64,000 nt of DNA from DATCHW01 sp963806045 (GTDB lineage: Bacteria > Bacteroidota > Ignavibacteria > Tepidaquicellales > Tepidaquicellaceae). Positions within the stretch are counted from its first letter, which is position 1; every line of letters starts with the position of its first letter. Made by a program: the position numbers and the translations under genes. Location of the stretch: NCBI GenBank assembly GCA_963806045.1, contig CAWDWP010000004.1, forward strand, positions 62,001 through 126,000, given 5' to 3'. Under the pieces are notes generated by a model that saw only the letters and a list, made by a program, of their open reading frames with translations, searched no databases and was not told where the DNA came from. This document shows positions 40,001 through 47,847 of the stretch, piece after piece.

Positions 40001-40148
40001 AGGTACGATAATATTTAATGGTTATGGTGATGATGGTCAGAGATTAAGGATAGGAATTTATATAATTTTCTTCGAAGCCGTAGATGGAAGGGGAGGAACA
40101 ACCGATGCAATTAAATCAACAGTCGTTCTCGGTACAAAATTAAATTGA
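37086..40148 (+). CDS. Large surface protein with four lamin-tail domains and FlgD-like C-terminus
   Basis: 1020 residues, TTG start, signal peptide 1-22. Four lamin-tail (LTD) domains begin near residues 23, 303, 581 and 746, each opening with an INEVMYAP or INEIMYDP motif and a W(F/V)E(I/F)YN strand. After LTD1 and LTD2 lies a CARDB-like module (NDLLLKSF, then VKNIGLSPANNFSVKLF). The first ~280-residue LTD+CARDB unit is duplicated almost in register. The C-terminus (VSPNPFFPDGDGRD, VKIYDVKGRLVRNL, GIYIIFFEAVDGRG) is a FlgD-Ig-like sorting/attachment domain of T9SS-type surface proteins. Function unknown, adhesion possible. Confidence 0.82.
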   Translation: MVLKEKTIFLFIFLLIFGNSFSQIRINEVMYAPASPMQEWFEIYNAGSAPVNLQYWKWKNGSQPTQVRAISMRSVYLYPNTFAIVCDDSSNIRQNFPGISGIILQSEGWSNLANTGYENIIILNSYNQVQDSLRFNNNWGGSSGYSLERKSLQDSTNSQPNWGTSLDPYKGTPNRINSITPKQNDLLLKSFTILPLVPYTGDSLNLKILFKNIGLSPANNFSVKLFRDLNLDSIPEQNELIYSQNYTLLNPNDSLFFNYTITNIDSGMKQYIGYIDFSLDEDTMNNKFVKRVNVGAPLISSGIIINEVMYAPVSPAKEWFEIFNLSSEHINIQNWKWRDATQSNPIRNITTNNINISPNSYAIICEDSVNFKQTFPNTSGLIIQSIGWNALNNTGNENVVLYNSGMQFVDSLSYNNSWGGSNGYSLERINPHGSTNLQSNWGTCTDPLKATPNKINSITPKQNDLILKSFLISPLLPKAGDSLFFKISVKNIGLIVANNFSVKLFSDLNLDSIPQSNELIFTQFYSSLNLNDSIFFNYALSGIDSGMKQYIGYIDYSPDEDTNNNKSVKRVNVGGYVVSTGILINEIMYDPQSPEPEWVEFYNNSSNPINIKNWKIADSSSINNPIIITLSDKYIQSNSYLVIAKNNSIILKHPLIDSTKVIYLSNLPTLNNDKDVVTIINNSGEQVDYVSYKSSWGGADKYSLERISSNRPSNDSSNWVTSIDCEYSSPTRPNSFNNVLGYLKGDLVINEIMYDPITGDAEYIELYNPTSKILDISGWKLSESVNLSLADSCNISVKPGDYIIIIGDTAIYNRFSYLRNPSINQKVVYRSSMNLNNSGEILRLYDALYNLIDSVYYSPKWHNPNLGDTKGYSLERINPSLNSNDPANWSSSANASGGTPGLRNSIFVNNIPMTSKLSVSPNPFFPDGDGRDQVTFINYKLNQAVSQIRVKIYDVKGRLVRNLVNNQNSGNEGTIIFNGYGDDGQRLRIGIYIIFFEAVDGRGGTTDAIKSTVVLGTKLN

Positions 40149-40157
40149 AATCTAATA

Positions 40158-42182
40158 ATGAAAAAAAATAAAACAGTAAATAAAAATCAACTAATATTTT
40201 ACCTGATAATTGCGTTGTTTTCATTTGCGATATATGCAAATTCTTTAAAAAACGATTTTGTATTTGATGATGAAAGTGTTGTGCAGACGAATCTTTCTAT
40301 TCAAAGTCTTTCTAATATTCCAAAGTATTTCAGTGCAGAGGAAGGTTTCCATAAAGTAATTGGAAGATATTATAGACCCATTGTTTCAACAACTTACGCA
40401 CTGGATTATGCTATTTGGGGATTAAATCCATTAGGATTTCATTTAACCAATATTATTTTCAATCTTATTTGCAGCTTGATTCTTTTCGCAATTCTATTAA
40501 GACTTTTCGGGAAATATAAATTTGGAATCTTAGCCGCTTTGATATCAACTTTGATATTTACATCCCATCCTGTTCATACGGAAGCTGTTAGCTGGATAAG
40601 CGGCAGGACAGATTCAATCGCTGCATTATTTTTCTTTGCCTCGTTTCTTTTTTATATTAAATATTTAGAGAACCTGTTAAATAATCCTGATGAGCCGAAC
40701 GATAAAAAGATAAATTCAACAATCTTAATATCATTGTTCTTTTACATTATCGGACTTCTATCAAAAGAAATGGTCGTAACTCTACCCGTTATAATAATTC
40801 TTTTTGATTTTGTATATCTGAAACAAAATTTAAAGAAATTACTCAAGGAAAGAATCAAAGTTTACACTCTATTCATAGTAGTTACTTTAGTTTATCTCCT
40901 GATAAGGTATCTGGCTTTAAAAAATGTACCCGAAAGGGAAACCTATATGTATTTCTATGGAAAAGATTTTATGACTGCGGTTAGTACAATGATTACGACC
41001 ATACCTGTTTATTTAAAACTACTTGTTTTACCAATAAACTTAATTTATCATTATAATGGAGTTATCGCTGATTCCATTTCTTTCTTCGATATCAATGTAA
41101 TTTTATCATTGGGATTAATAGCATTACTTTTAATTGCCGCTTACCTTCTTTTCAAAAAATCAGGTGAAGTTTCGTTCTCTATACTTTTCATTTTCATATC
41201 ACTTCTACCTGTAATGAATTTTGTACCATCGATGAACCTGATGGCAGAGAGATTTTTGTATCTGACCTCATTTGCATTATCTATCCTCATAGCTTATGTT
41301 TTGATAAAATTCGAACAATTCAGAAAATTTTTAATTGTACTTTTCTCTGTTATAATTTTACTTTTTTCAATTCTAACATTTCAAAGAAATCAGGATTGGA
41401 AAGATAATGATACACTATATTCAACAGCTGATGGAATTAACGGGAGTGTATTACTGGTAAATATGGGTAATATATTTGCCAATAAAAAACAATATGATGA
41501 AGCCGCAATAAGATACAGAAAAGCACTGGAGATAAGGCAGAACTCAGTACTGGCAAATCACAATCTCGGTTTGACTTTTTTGATAAAAGGTGAATTGGAT
41601 TCTGCAGAATACTATATAAAAAGAGGTATTGCAGTCGATACGCTTGCTCCTGATGGATACTTTCAGTTATCGAATATTTATCAGAGCAAGGGAAATATTC
41701 CGGATGCAATAAAATATTTGGAAAAACTGCAAACTATAACACCTGACTATCGAGGTTCAAAACAAATATTGGAAAATCTAAAATCATCTCAGATAAACAA
41801 ACCGGACAATCAGATTAATCCTGAAAACCCTATAGATTTATTGGATAAAAGGTCGTACCAATATTATCAGGAAGGGAAATATGATTTGGCAGTAAAAGAT
41901 CTTCTCGAACTAACAAAATTAAACCCGACAGGAAAAGCGGGTTATTACAATAACATTGCTTTATGCTACATATCATTGAAAGATTATACAAGTTCTGAAA
42001 AGTATTATAAAGAAGCTATAAAAGCAGATGATAATAATACTGCTTTCAAATCCGGCCTTGCCGATTTATATCTTAAAATGGATAAACGTGAGAAAGCAAT
42101 AGAATATTATAAGAAGGTTCTGGAGAAATCTCCTGACGATAACTATGTAAAAAACAAACTTGATTCACTTAATATTAAATAA
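40158..42182 (+). CDS. TMTC-like membrane protein with C-terminal TPR repeats
   Basis: 674 residues. The N-terminal ~400 residues contain about 10-11 membrane helices. The first extracytoplasmic loop has FVFDDESVVQTN, and a later loop has HPVHTEAVSWISGRTDSIAA, both characteristic of the eukaryotic TMTC O-mannosyltransferase family and bacterial relatives with the GT-C fold. Residues ~430-674 are TPR units (YDEAAIRYRKALEI, PDAIKYLEKLQTI, YTSSEKYYKEAIKA, KAIEYYKKVLEK). A role in transferring lipid-linked sugar to exported proteins is inference. It begins 10 bases after the lamin-tail gene, so the two may be co-expressed. Confidence 0.78.
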   Translation: MKKNKTVNKNQLIFYLIIALFSFAIYANSLKNDFVFDDESVVQTNLSIQSLSNIPKYFSAEEGFHKVIGRYYRPIVSTTYALDYAIWGLNPLGFHLTNIIFNLICSLILFAILLRLFGKYKFGILAALISTLIFTSHPVHTEAVSWISGRTDSIAALFFFASFLFYIKYLENLLNNPDEPNDKKINSTILISLFFYIIGLLSKEMVVTLPVIIILFDFVYLKQNLKKLLKERIKVYTLFIVVTLVYLLIRYLALKNVPERETYMYFYGKDFMTAVSTMITTIPVYLKLLVLPINLIYHYNGVIADSISFFDINVILSLGLIALLLIAAYLLFKKSGEVSFSILFIFISLLPVMNFVPSMNLMAERFLYLTSFALSILIAYVLIKFEQFRKFLIVLFSVIILLFSILTFQRNQDWKDNDTLYSTADGINGSVLLVNMGNIFANKKQYDEAAIRYRKALEIRQNSVLANHNLGLTFLIKGELDSAEYYIKRGIAVDTLAPDGYFQLSNIYQSKGNIPDAIKYLEKLQTITPDYRGSKQILENLKSSQINKPDNQINPENPIDLLDKRSYQYYQEGKYDLAVKDLLELTKLNPTGKAGYYNNIALCYISLKDYTSSEKYYKEAIKADDNNTAFKSGLADLYLKMDKREKAIEYYKKVLEKSPDDNYVKNKLDSLNIK

Positions 42183-42188
42183 TACCAG

Positions 42189-42914
42189 ATGAAGATAGAA
42201 AAAACAGAAGTGACAAAAAGTTTTACTATTAATGATTTACCAAAATCTTCCCGTCCAAGGGAAAGATTACAGGAATATGGAGTAGAGAATCTTTCTGATG
42301 CAGACTTGATTGCGCTCATAATGGGCAGAGGTGTAAAAGGAGAACCGGTATTCTCAATAGCTAATAAATTACTTAAAGAATTTGGTTCTTTAGGTAAAAT
42401 GCTTGATGCATCTTTACAGGAACTTCAATCAATCAAAGGAATAGGTCTCGCCAAGGCTGCTCAGCTGCTTGCAGTATTAGGTATAGCAAGAAGAGTTCAC
42501 GCCGAAAAAACAAAAGAAGAAAAAGACAGATTAAAATCACCCGCAATTTATAGTCCCGGTGATGTTGCAGAGCTTGTAAGAGTCGAAATTATGGATTTCT
42601 TAAAAGAACATTTCTATGTAGTAAGTATTGATGTTAGAAATAAAATCATTGATATTGACAGGGCATCCGAAGGAACAATCAGTTCAAGCTTAGTTCATCC
42701 CCGTGAAACATATCTGTGTGCAATTAAACGGCGTGCTGCACAAATAATTGTTGCTCACAATCATCCCTCCGGAGATAAACAGCCTTCTGAAGATGATATA
42801 AAAATTACCAGGAGATTAGTCGATGCAGGAAGAATTATAGGAATTGAATTGATTGACCATATAATAGTCACTCAAACAAGTTATTACAGCTTTAAAGAGA
42901 ATGGTACATTATAA
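42189..42914 (+). CDS. radC: RadC family JAB1/MPN protein
   Basis: 241 residues. An N-terminal helix-hairpin-helix part (RPRERLQEYGVENLSDADLI, then SIKGIGLAKAAQLLA) precedes the MPN+ metalloprotease-like domain with the JAMM motif HNHPSGDKQPSEDD near residue 192 and the upstream Glu in EGTISSSLVHPRE. Despite its name its role in repair is unproven; metal ligands are complete. ATG 6 bases after the TMTC-like gene. Confidence 0.92.
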   Translation: MKIEKTEVTKSFTINDLPKSSRPRERLQEYGVENLSDADLIALIMGRGVKGEPVFSIANKLLKEFGSLGKMLDASLQELQSIKGIGLAKAAQLLAVLGIARRVHAEKTKEEKDRLKSPAIYSPGDVAELVRVEIMDFLKEHFYVVSIDVRNKIIDIDRASEGTISSSLVHPRETYLCAIKRRAAQIIVAHNHPSGDKQPSEDDIKITRRLVDAGRIIGIELIDHIIVTQTSYYSFKENGTL

Positions 42915-42976
42915 ATTAATAAAAATTTAATAACTTTTTTCAGATATATTGTTTAATTTTGTTCATAAAATAACAG

Positions 42977-43931
42977 ATGATGGAATTCAAAGATTATTAT
43001 AAAATTTTAGGTGTTGAGAAAAATGCAACTCAGGATGAAATAAAAAAGGCATACAGGAAATTAGCAGTAAAACATCATCCCGATAAAAATAAAGGTGACA
43101 AAAAATCAGAAGAGAAATTTAAAGAAATAAATGAAGCTAATGAGGTTTTGGGGGATAAAGAAAAAAGGAAAAAATATGATGAACTTGGTTCGAATTGGAA
43201 TTCATATCAGCAATCCGGACAGCAGGGAGGTTTCGACTGGTCGAGATACTCAGGCGAAAATTCAGGAACCGGGGGGAGAGGTTTTAGTTATGAAGGTGAT
43301 TTAAATGACCTTTTTGGAGGATGCAGGGTATTCAGATTTTTTTGAAAGTATTTTCGGAGGTGGGTTTTCAGGGTCTCAAAGAGGTAGAAAATCATCCGGA
43401 AGAAAGGTAAGTGGATTAAGAGGTAACGACTATTCGGCAGTAATCGAAATTACACTTGAAGATGCATATAAAGGAGTATCAAAAATCTTTAAAATTGACG
43501 GACAGTCCATAAAATTAAATATTAAACCCGGAATTAATGACGGACACGTTTTAAGAATTGCGGGAAAAGGTTCTCCCGGATTAAACGGTGGACCAAATGG
43601 TGATTTATTATTAAATATAAAAATAATAAAAGATAATGATTTTATAAGAGAAGCGGATGACCTTCATTCTGTTTTAAAAGTAGATTTATACACAGCTATC
43701 TTAGGCGGAAAAGTTGAGGTAAAGACATTTAAAGGAAAGATAAAACTTGATATACCGAAGGAAACTAATAATGATAAAATATTAAGATTACCAAAAATGG
43801 GAATGCCAAAGTATGGAAAGACGAATGAATATGGTGATTTATATTACAAAATTGAAGTTCAGATTCCACAAAAATTATCGGAAAAAGAAATATCACTCTT
43901 CAAAGAATTACAAAAAATCAGAAATAAATGA
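42977..43931 (+). CDS. DnaJ family co-chaperone, CbpA type (one frame break)
   Basis: About 317 residues after removing one extra G near 43319. The J domain (residues 4-70) has KDYYKILGVEKNATQDEIKK and the HPD motif in HHPDKN, then a Gly/Phe/Ser-rich region, then the two C-terminal substrate-binding domains (YSAVIEITLEDAYKGVSK; LRIAGKGSPGLNGGPNGDLL; KGKIKLDIPKETNNDKILRL). There is no CxxCxGxG zinc finger, so it is the CbpA-like type rather than canonical DnaJ. It stimulates DnaK ATPase. The break falls in DLNDLFGDAGYSDFFESIFG. Confidence 0.88.
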
Positions 43932-43990
43932 TAAAATCACTCAATTAGCAATTTATTTTGAGGATTAAAATTGTTAAATTATAGATTATC

Positions 43991-44073
43991 GCGGGAATGG
44001 CGAAATTGGTAGACGCACCATCTTGAGGGGGTGGCGCCAACTAGGCATGAGGGTTCAAGTCCCTCTTCCCGCA
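43991..44073 (+). tRNA. tRNA-Leu (anticodon GAG)
   Basis: Class II tRNA: acceptor GCGGGAA/TTCCCGC, anticodon stem CCATC/GGTGG around TTGAGGG (anticodon GAG), a long variable arm (CGCCAACTAGGCAT), and T-arm GAGGGTTCAAGTCCCTC. Discriminator A; CCA is not encoded. Confidence 0.95.
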
Positions 44074-44075
44074 CT

Positions 44076-44107
44076 AAACGCTGATAAAACAGTCAGCGTT
44101 TTTTGTT
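44076..44107 (+). terminator. Terminator after tRNA-Leu
   Basis: AAACGCTGA (44076-44084) pairs with TCAGCGTTT (44093-44101), loop TAAAACAG, followed by a T-rich tract. Confidence 0.85.
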
Positions 44108-44223
44108 TTAGTATGTTATTATTCTTTAAAATGTACCTGAACGTATAATATTTATCTTGATTATTTTTATTAATAATAATATATTAAACCTTTTAAATTT
44201 AAACGGAATTAACATTTTAAGAT

Positions 44224-44679
44224 TTGATTAAGAAAAATTACGAATCCTACATGATCTTCGACGGAAATTTAGATGATCATGCAATTGAAGAAATTATTAG
44301 TAAATTCGAGAATTTGCTGAAGAAAAACGATGTTGAAATTAAAAATATCGACAAAATTGGACGAAGAAGATTAGCATTTGCAATTAAGAAGAAGCTTAAT
44401 GGCTATTATGTTTGTTTTGAAATTATCTCGAATCCTGATTTCATTGTAAAATTAGAAAAGGCTTTTAAACTTGATGAAAACGTTTTAAGATATTTAAATG
44501 TTCATATGGACAAGAAGACGATTCAGGAAAAGAATGAATATCTTAAGAAAAAAGCGGTATTTGCAGAAAAAGCTGAAGAAGAAAGAAAAGAAGCGGCGAA
44601 ACCCGAAGTCAAAGACGAACCTTATGTAAAACAGGAGTCTAATGAAAATCAGGTTAACAACGTCACAATAAATCCCTGA
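44224..44679 (+). CDS. rpsF: 30S ribosomal protein bS6
   Basis: 151 residues from a TTG start with no obvious Shine-Dalgarno sequence. The core (1-100) is bS6: NYESYMIFDGNLDD, IDKIGRRRLAFAIKKKLNGYYV, FELIS-like FEIISNPDFIVKLEKAFKLD and VLRYLNVHMDKK. The last ~45 residues are a charged Glu/Lys-rich tail ending in VNNVTINP, longer than in E. coli. It binds bS18 on the platform of the small subunit, but rpsR is not in this cluster. ssb follows after 98 bases. Confidence 0.93.
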   Translation: MIKKNYESYMIFDGNLDDHAIEEIISKFENLLKKNDVEIKNIDKIGRRRLAFAIKKKLNGYYVCFEIISNPDFIVKLEKAFKLDENVLRYLNVHMDKKTIQEKNEYLKKKAVFAEKAEEERKEAAKPEVKDEPYVKQESNENQVNNVTINP

Positions 44680-44777
44680 TTGTCTTTGAATATTAAAACT
44701 TTTTAGTCAAAATATTTTTTGAATTAATTTTTTAATAAAAACATAAATCAAATAACCAAATTATTTGGAGGAGAAAC

Positions 44778-45227
44778 ATGGCTGAATTTAAGATGCCCGA
44801 ATTAAATGCTGTAATTATCGCAGGAAACTTAACAAAAGACCCAATTTTCAGACAAACGACAAATGGAACTCCCGTCGTAAATTTTTCTATTGCAAGCAAC
44901 AGGAGATTCAGGGATAAAAATGATGAATGGAAAGAAGACGTCTGCTATGTTGGAATAGTTGCATGGAACAGACTTGCTGAAAGCTGCAGAGATAAACTCA
45001 GGAAAGGAAATGCTGTATTGGTTGATGGCGAACTACAAAGCAGAACCTTTAAAACAGAAGACGGCAGTAACAGGACAATCGTTGAAATAAAAGCAAGAAG
45101 AATTCAGTTCTTGAATAAAAGAGGTTCGGATTCTCCTCACGATGAGAAAGATGAACCTACAACTTTCACGGATGATAATTTTGATTCATTATTATCCCCG
45201 GAAGATTCGGATTTGATTAAACAATAG
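44778..45227 (+). CDS. ssb: Single-stranded DNA-binding protein
   Basis: 149 residues with a good GGAGGAGAAAC ribosome-binding site. The OB fold covers residues 8-110 (NAVIIAGNLTKDPIFRQTTN, VNFSIASNRRF, FVGIVAWNRLAE-like YVGIVAWNRLAESC, VDGELQSRTF, VEIKARRIQFLNKRG). A short acidic tail follows and ends SPEDSDLIKQ, lacking the canonical DDxPF tip that binds partner proteins; a variant tip is common in this group. It protects ssDNA in replication and repair. Confidence 0.92.
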   Translation: MAEFKMPELNAVIIAGNLTKDPIFRQTTNGTPVVNFSIASNRRFRDKNDEWKEDVCYVGIVAWNRLAESCRDKLRKGNAVLVDGELQSRTFKTEDGSNRTIVEIKARRIQFLNKRGSDSPHDEKDEPTTFTDDNFDSLLSPEDSDLIKQ

Positions 45228-45252
45228 ATCAAAAAATTATTAAAATTTTAAC

Positions 45253-45276
45253 GGGTGATTATCGAATCACCCTTTT
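45253..45276 (+). terminator. Hairpin between ssb and rplI, terminator or attenuator
   Basis: GGGTGATT (45253-45260) pairs perfectly with AATCACCC (45265-45272), a 4-base loop, then TTTTA. It lies 25 bases before the rplI start, so it either ends ssb transcripts or modulates rplI expression. Confidence 0.7.
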
Positions 45277-45300
45277 ATATAAATATACAGGAAATAAAAA

Positions 45301-45801
45301 ATGAAAATCATACTTAGAAAAGATTTTGAGCATCTCGGTAACGCCGGCGATATAAAAGAAGTAAAAAACGGTTATGCAAGAAATTTTCTCATTCCCCAGG
45401 GGATTGCATATAATGCAACTCCATCGAATATCAGAGCATTTGAGGAAGTGAAAAAACAACAGAGCAGAAAGATTAATTTAGAAATTGACGGTGCAAAAAA
45501 GACTGCTGAGAAACTCGAAAAAGTTGGAATTACAATTCACGTAAAAACAGGTGAGGAAGATAAAGTTTTCGGTTCAGTTACATCTCAAATGATAATGGAA
45601 AATCTTGAACAAAAAGGGTTTAGTGATATTGAAAAAAGAAAAATTTTAATGAAGGAACCTATAAAAACTCTTGGTGAACATATAGTCGAGATTAAACTTC
45701 ATACAACTGTTATAGCGAAACTAAAAGTGAATGTAGTTAAAGAAGTAGTTGAGGAAACAGTCGAAAAAGTATCCGAAGAACCTGCGGAAAAGAAAGAGTA
45801 A
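45301..45801 (+). CDS. rplI: 50S ribosomal protein bL9
   Basis: 166 residues. The N-terminal domain has the signature MKIILRKDFEHLGNAGDIKE, VKNGYARNFLIPQGIAYNAT; a connecting helix rich in Lys/Glu and a C-terminal domain (VFGSVTSQMIMENLEQKGF, LGEHIVEIKLHTTVIAKLKV) follow, plus an acidic tail of ~25 residues. bL9 sits at the base of the L1 stalk and helps frame maintenance. A strong terminator follows. Confidence 0.95.
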   Translation: MKIILRKDFEHLGNAGDIKEVKNGYARNFLIPQGIAYNATPSNIRAFEEVKKQQSRKINLEIDGAKKTAEKLEKVGITIHVKTGEEDKVFGSVTSQMIMENLEQKGFSDIEKRKILMKEPIKTLGEHIVEIKLHTTVIAKLKVNVVKEVVEETVEKVSEEPAEKKE

Positions 45802-45827
45802 TATAAGTTTTTAACTATTATAAAACC

Positions 45828-45858
45828 AATCCGCTTTCATTTAGAAAGCGGATTTTTT
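45828..45858 (+). terminator. Intrinsic terminator after rplI
   Basis: AATCCGCTTTC (45828-45838) pairs with GAAAGCGGATT (45844-45854), followed by a T run. Confidence 0.9.
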
Positions 45859-45956
45859 TATGAGATGTATTACTGAATTCTATGTTTGTAATAACTTGAA
45901 TAACAACACTATTATATTTATTATTGTAAGATATATTATAAAAATTAATAACAAAA

Positions 45957-47837
45957 ATGGAAGAAGAAAAAACAATTAATGATATTGAAACTAATGGAAA
46001 TGGCGGCTCGACCCCGATTATACCTGTTGACGATGTAACAATAAGATTTGCAGGTGATTCAGGTGATGGAATGCAGTTAACAGGTGCTCAATTCTCAGAT
46101 ACTGTTGCAGCGTCAGGGTTGGATGTTGGTACATTGCCCGATTATCCCGCTGAAGTCCGGGCACCTCTGGGAACTCTGCATGGAGTAAGCGGATACCAGA
46201 TTCATTTTTCGAGTCACGATGTTCATACTCCCGGAGATTCTATAGATGTTCTAATTGCCATGAATCCTGCAGCTTTAAAAGTTAATATTAAAGACTTAAA
46301 GAAAAGAGGAATAATCATTGCTAATTCAGATGCATTTGATAAAAAAAATCTGGAACTGGCAAATTATGAAGAAAATCCTCTTGAAGATGATTCTCTGGAA
46401 AATTATGAAGTATATTCGATTCCCGTAACTAAAACTACTATCAGCGCATTAAAAGATTTAAATCTTTCGATGAAAGTTGTTGTCAAATGTAAAAATTTCT
46501 TTGCTTTAGGAGTCGTTTACTGGTTATATAATAAAGCTCCTGATAATACCTTAAACTGGATACAGGAAAAATTTGCGAAGAATCCCGATCTCATCGAAGC
46601 AAATTCAAGAGCTTTAAAAGCCGGCTATTATTATGGTGAGACTACAGAAATGTTTACTACAAGATTTGACCTGAAGCCTTCAACAGTACTTCCAAAAGGT
46701 TTATACAGAAATATAAATGGAAATGATGCAGTAGCACTCGGACTTGTTGCTGCCTCGGCAAGCAGTGGTCTTCAGCTATTTTTAGGCAGTTATCCTATAA
46801 CTCCTGCTTCAGAAATTTTGCATGCATTATCGAAATATAAAAAATATGGAGTAAAAACTTTTCAGGCGGAAGATGAAATTGCAGGTATTACGACAGCAAT
46901 AGGAGCGTCGTTCGCCGGCTGTCTTGCTGCTACAACTACAAGTGGTCCGGGTATGGCTTTGAAAACTGAAGCAATAGGGTTAGCGGTAATTTCTGAATTA
47001 CCTTTAGTCATTGTAAATGTTCAAAGGGGAGGTCCTTCAACAGGTTTACCCACTAAGACTGAACAGGCTGATTTAATGCAGGCAATTTATGGAAGAAATG
47101 GTGAATGTCCGGTACCGGTATTAGCAGCTGTTTCGCCGTCAGATTGCTTTCATATGGCATTTGAAGCAGCAAGAATAGCCATTAAATATATGACACCGGT
47201 TATTTTATTAACCGATGGTTATATAGCTAACGGTTCTGAACCCTGGAGAATACACAAAGTTGCGGATCTGCCAAAGATTAATGTAACATTCAGAACTAAC
47301 CCTGAAGGATTTTATCCTTATGTCAGAGATGAAAACCTTTCCAGACCATGGGTTAAACCGGGAACGAAAGGATTAGAACATAGAATCGGCGGATTAGAAA
47401 AACAAAATATTACCGGAAGCGTAAGTTATGATCCCGAAAACCATCAGATTATGACAAAAATCAGGGCTAAGAAAATAAAAAATATTGAAATGGATATTCC
47501 TGAGTTGAAGGTTGATGGTGATGCTTCAGGTGAATTGTTAATATTAGGCTGGGGAAGCACTTATGGAGCAATTGCAGATGCAGTTGAAAACCAAAGAGCT
47601 AAAGGCCGGAAAGTATCTTTTGCACAGCTTAAATATCTTTTCCCGTTCCCGAAAAATACAGGAAATGTTTTAAAGAAATTCGAAAAGATACTGATACCCG
47701 AAGGTAATATGGGTCAGTTAAGCAAATTAATAAAAAGTGAATATTTAATTGATGTAATTCAATATAACAAAATTAAAGGTGCACCTATAAAAGCAAACGA
47801 AATAGAAAATAAAATTGAAGAAATTCTAAAAAATTAA
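45957..47837 (+). CDS. korA: 2-oxoacid:ferredoxin oxidoreductase, fused gamma-alpha subunit
   Basis: 626 residues. Residues ~25-200 are the gamma (pyruvate/ketoacid reductase) domain: IRFAGDSGDGMQLTGAQFSD, PDYPAEVRAPLGTLHGVSG. Residues ~235-480 form the alpha pyrimidine-binding domain: LGSYPITPASEILHALSKYK, FQAEDEIAGITTAIGASFAG, TTSGPGMALKTEAIGLAVI, GPSTGLPTKTEQADLMQA. The C-terminal part completes the alpha subunit. With KorB it reversibly decarboxylates a 2-oxoacid, most likely 2-oxoglutarate, with CoA and ferredoxin. No separate delta (ferredoxin) subunit is adjacent. Frame intact. Confidence 0.92.
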   Translation: MEEEKTINDIETNGNGGSTPIIPVDDVTIRFAGDSGDGMQLTGAQFSDTVAASGLDVGTLPDYPAEVRAPLGTLHGVSGYQIHFSSHDVHTPGDSIDVLIAMNPAALKVNIKDLKKRGIIIANSDAFDKKNLELANYEENPLEDDSLENYEVYSIPVTKTTISALKDLNLSMKVVVKCKNFFALGVVYWLYNKAPDNTLNWIQEKFAKNPDLIEANSRALKAGYYYGETTEMFTTRFDLKPSTVLPKGLYRNINGNDAVALGLVAASASSGLQLFLGSYPITPASEILHALSKYKKYGVKTFQAEDEIAGITTAIGASFAGCLAATTTSGPGMALKTEAIGLAVISELPLVIVNVQRGGPSTGLPTKTEQADLMQAIYGRNGECPVPVLAAVSPSDCFHMAFEAARIAIKYMTPVILLTDGYIANGSEPWRIHKVADLPKINVTFRTNPEGFYPYVRDENLSRPWVKPGTKGLEHRIGGLEKQNITGSVSYDPENHQIMTKIRAKKIKNIEMDIPELKVDGDASGELLILGWGSTYGAIADAVENQRAKGRKVSFAQLKYLFPFPKNTGNVLKKFEKILIPEGNMGQLSKLIKSEYLIDVIQYNKIKGAPIKANEIENKIEEILKN

Positions 47838-47847
47838 TTAAAAGATA

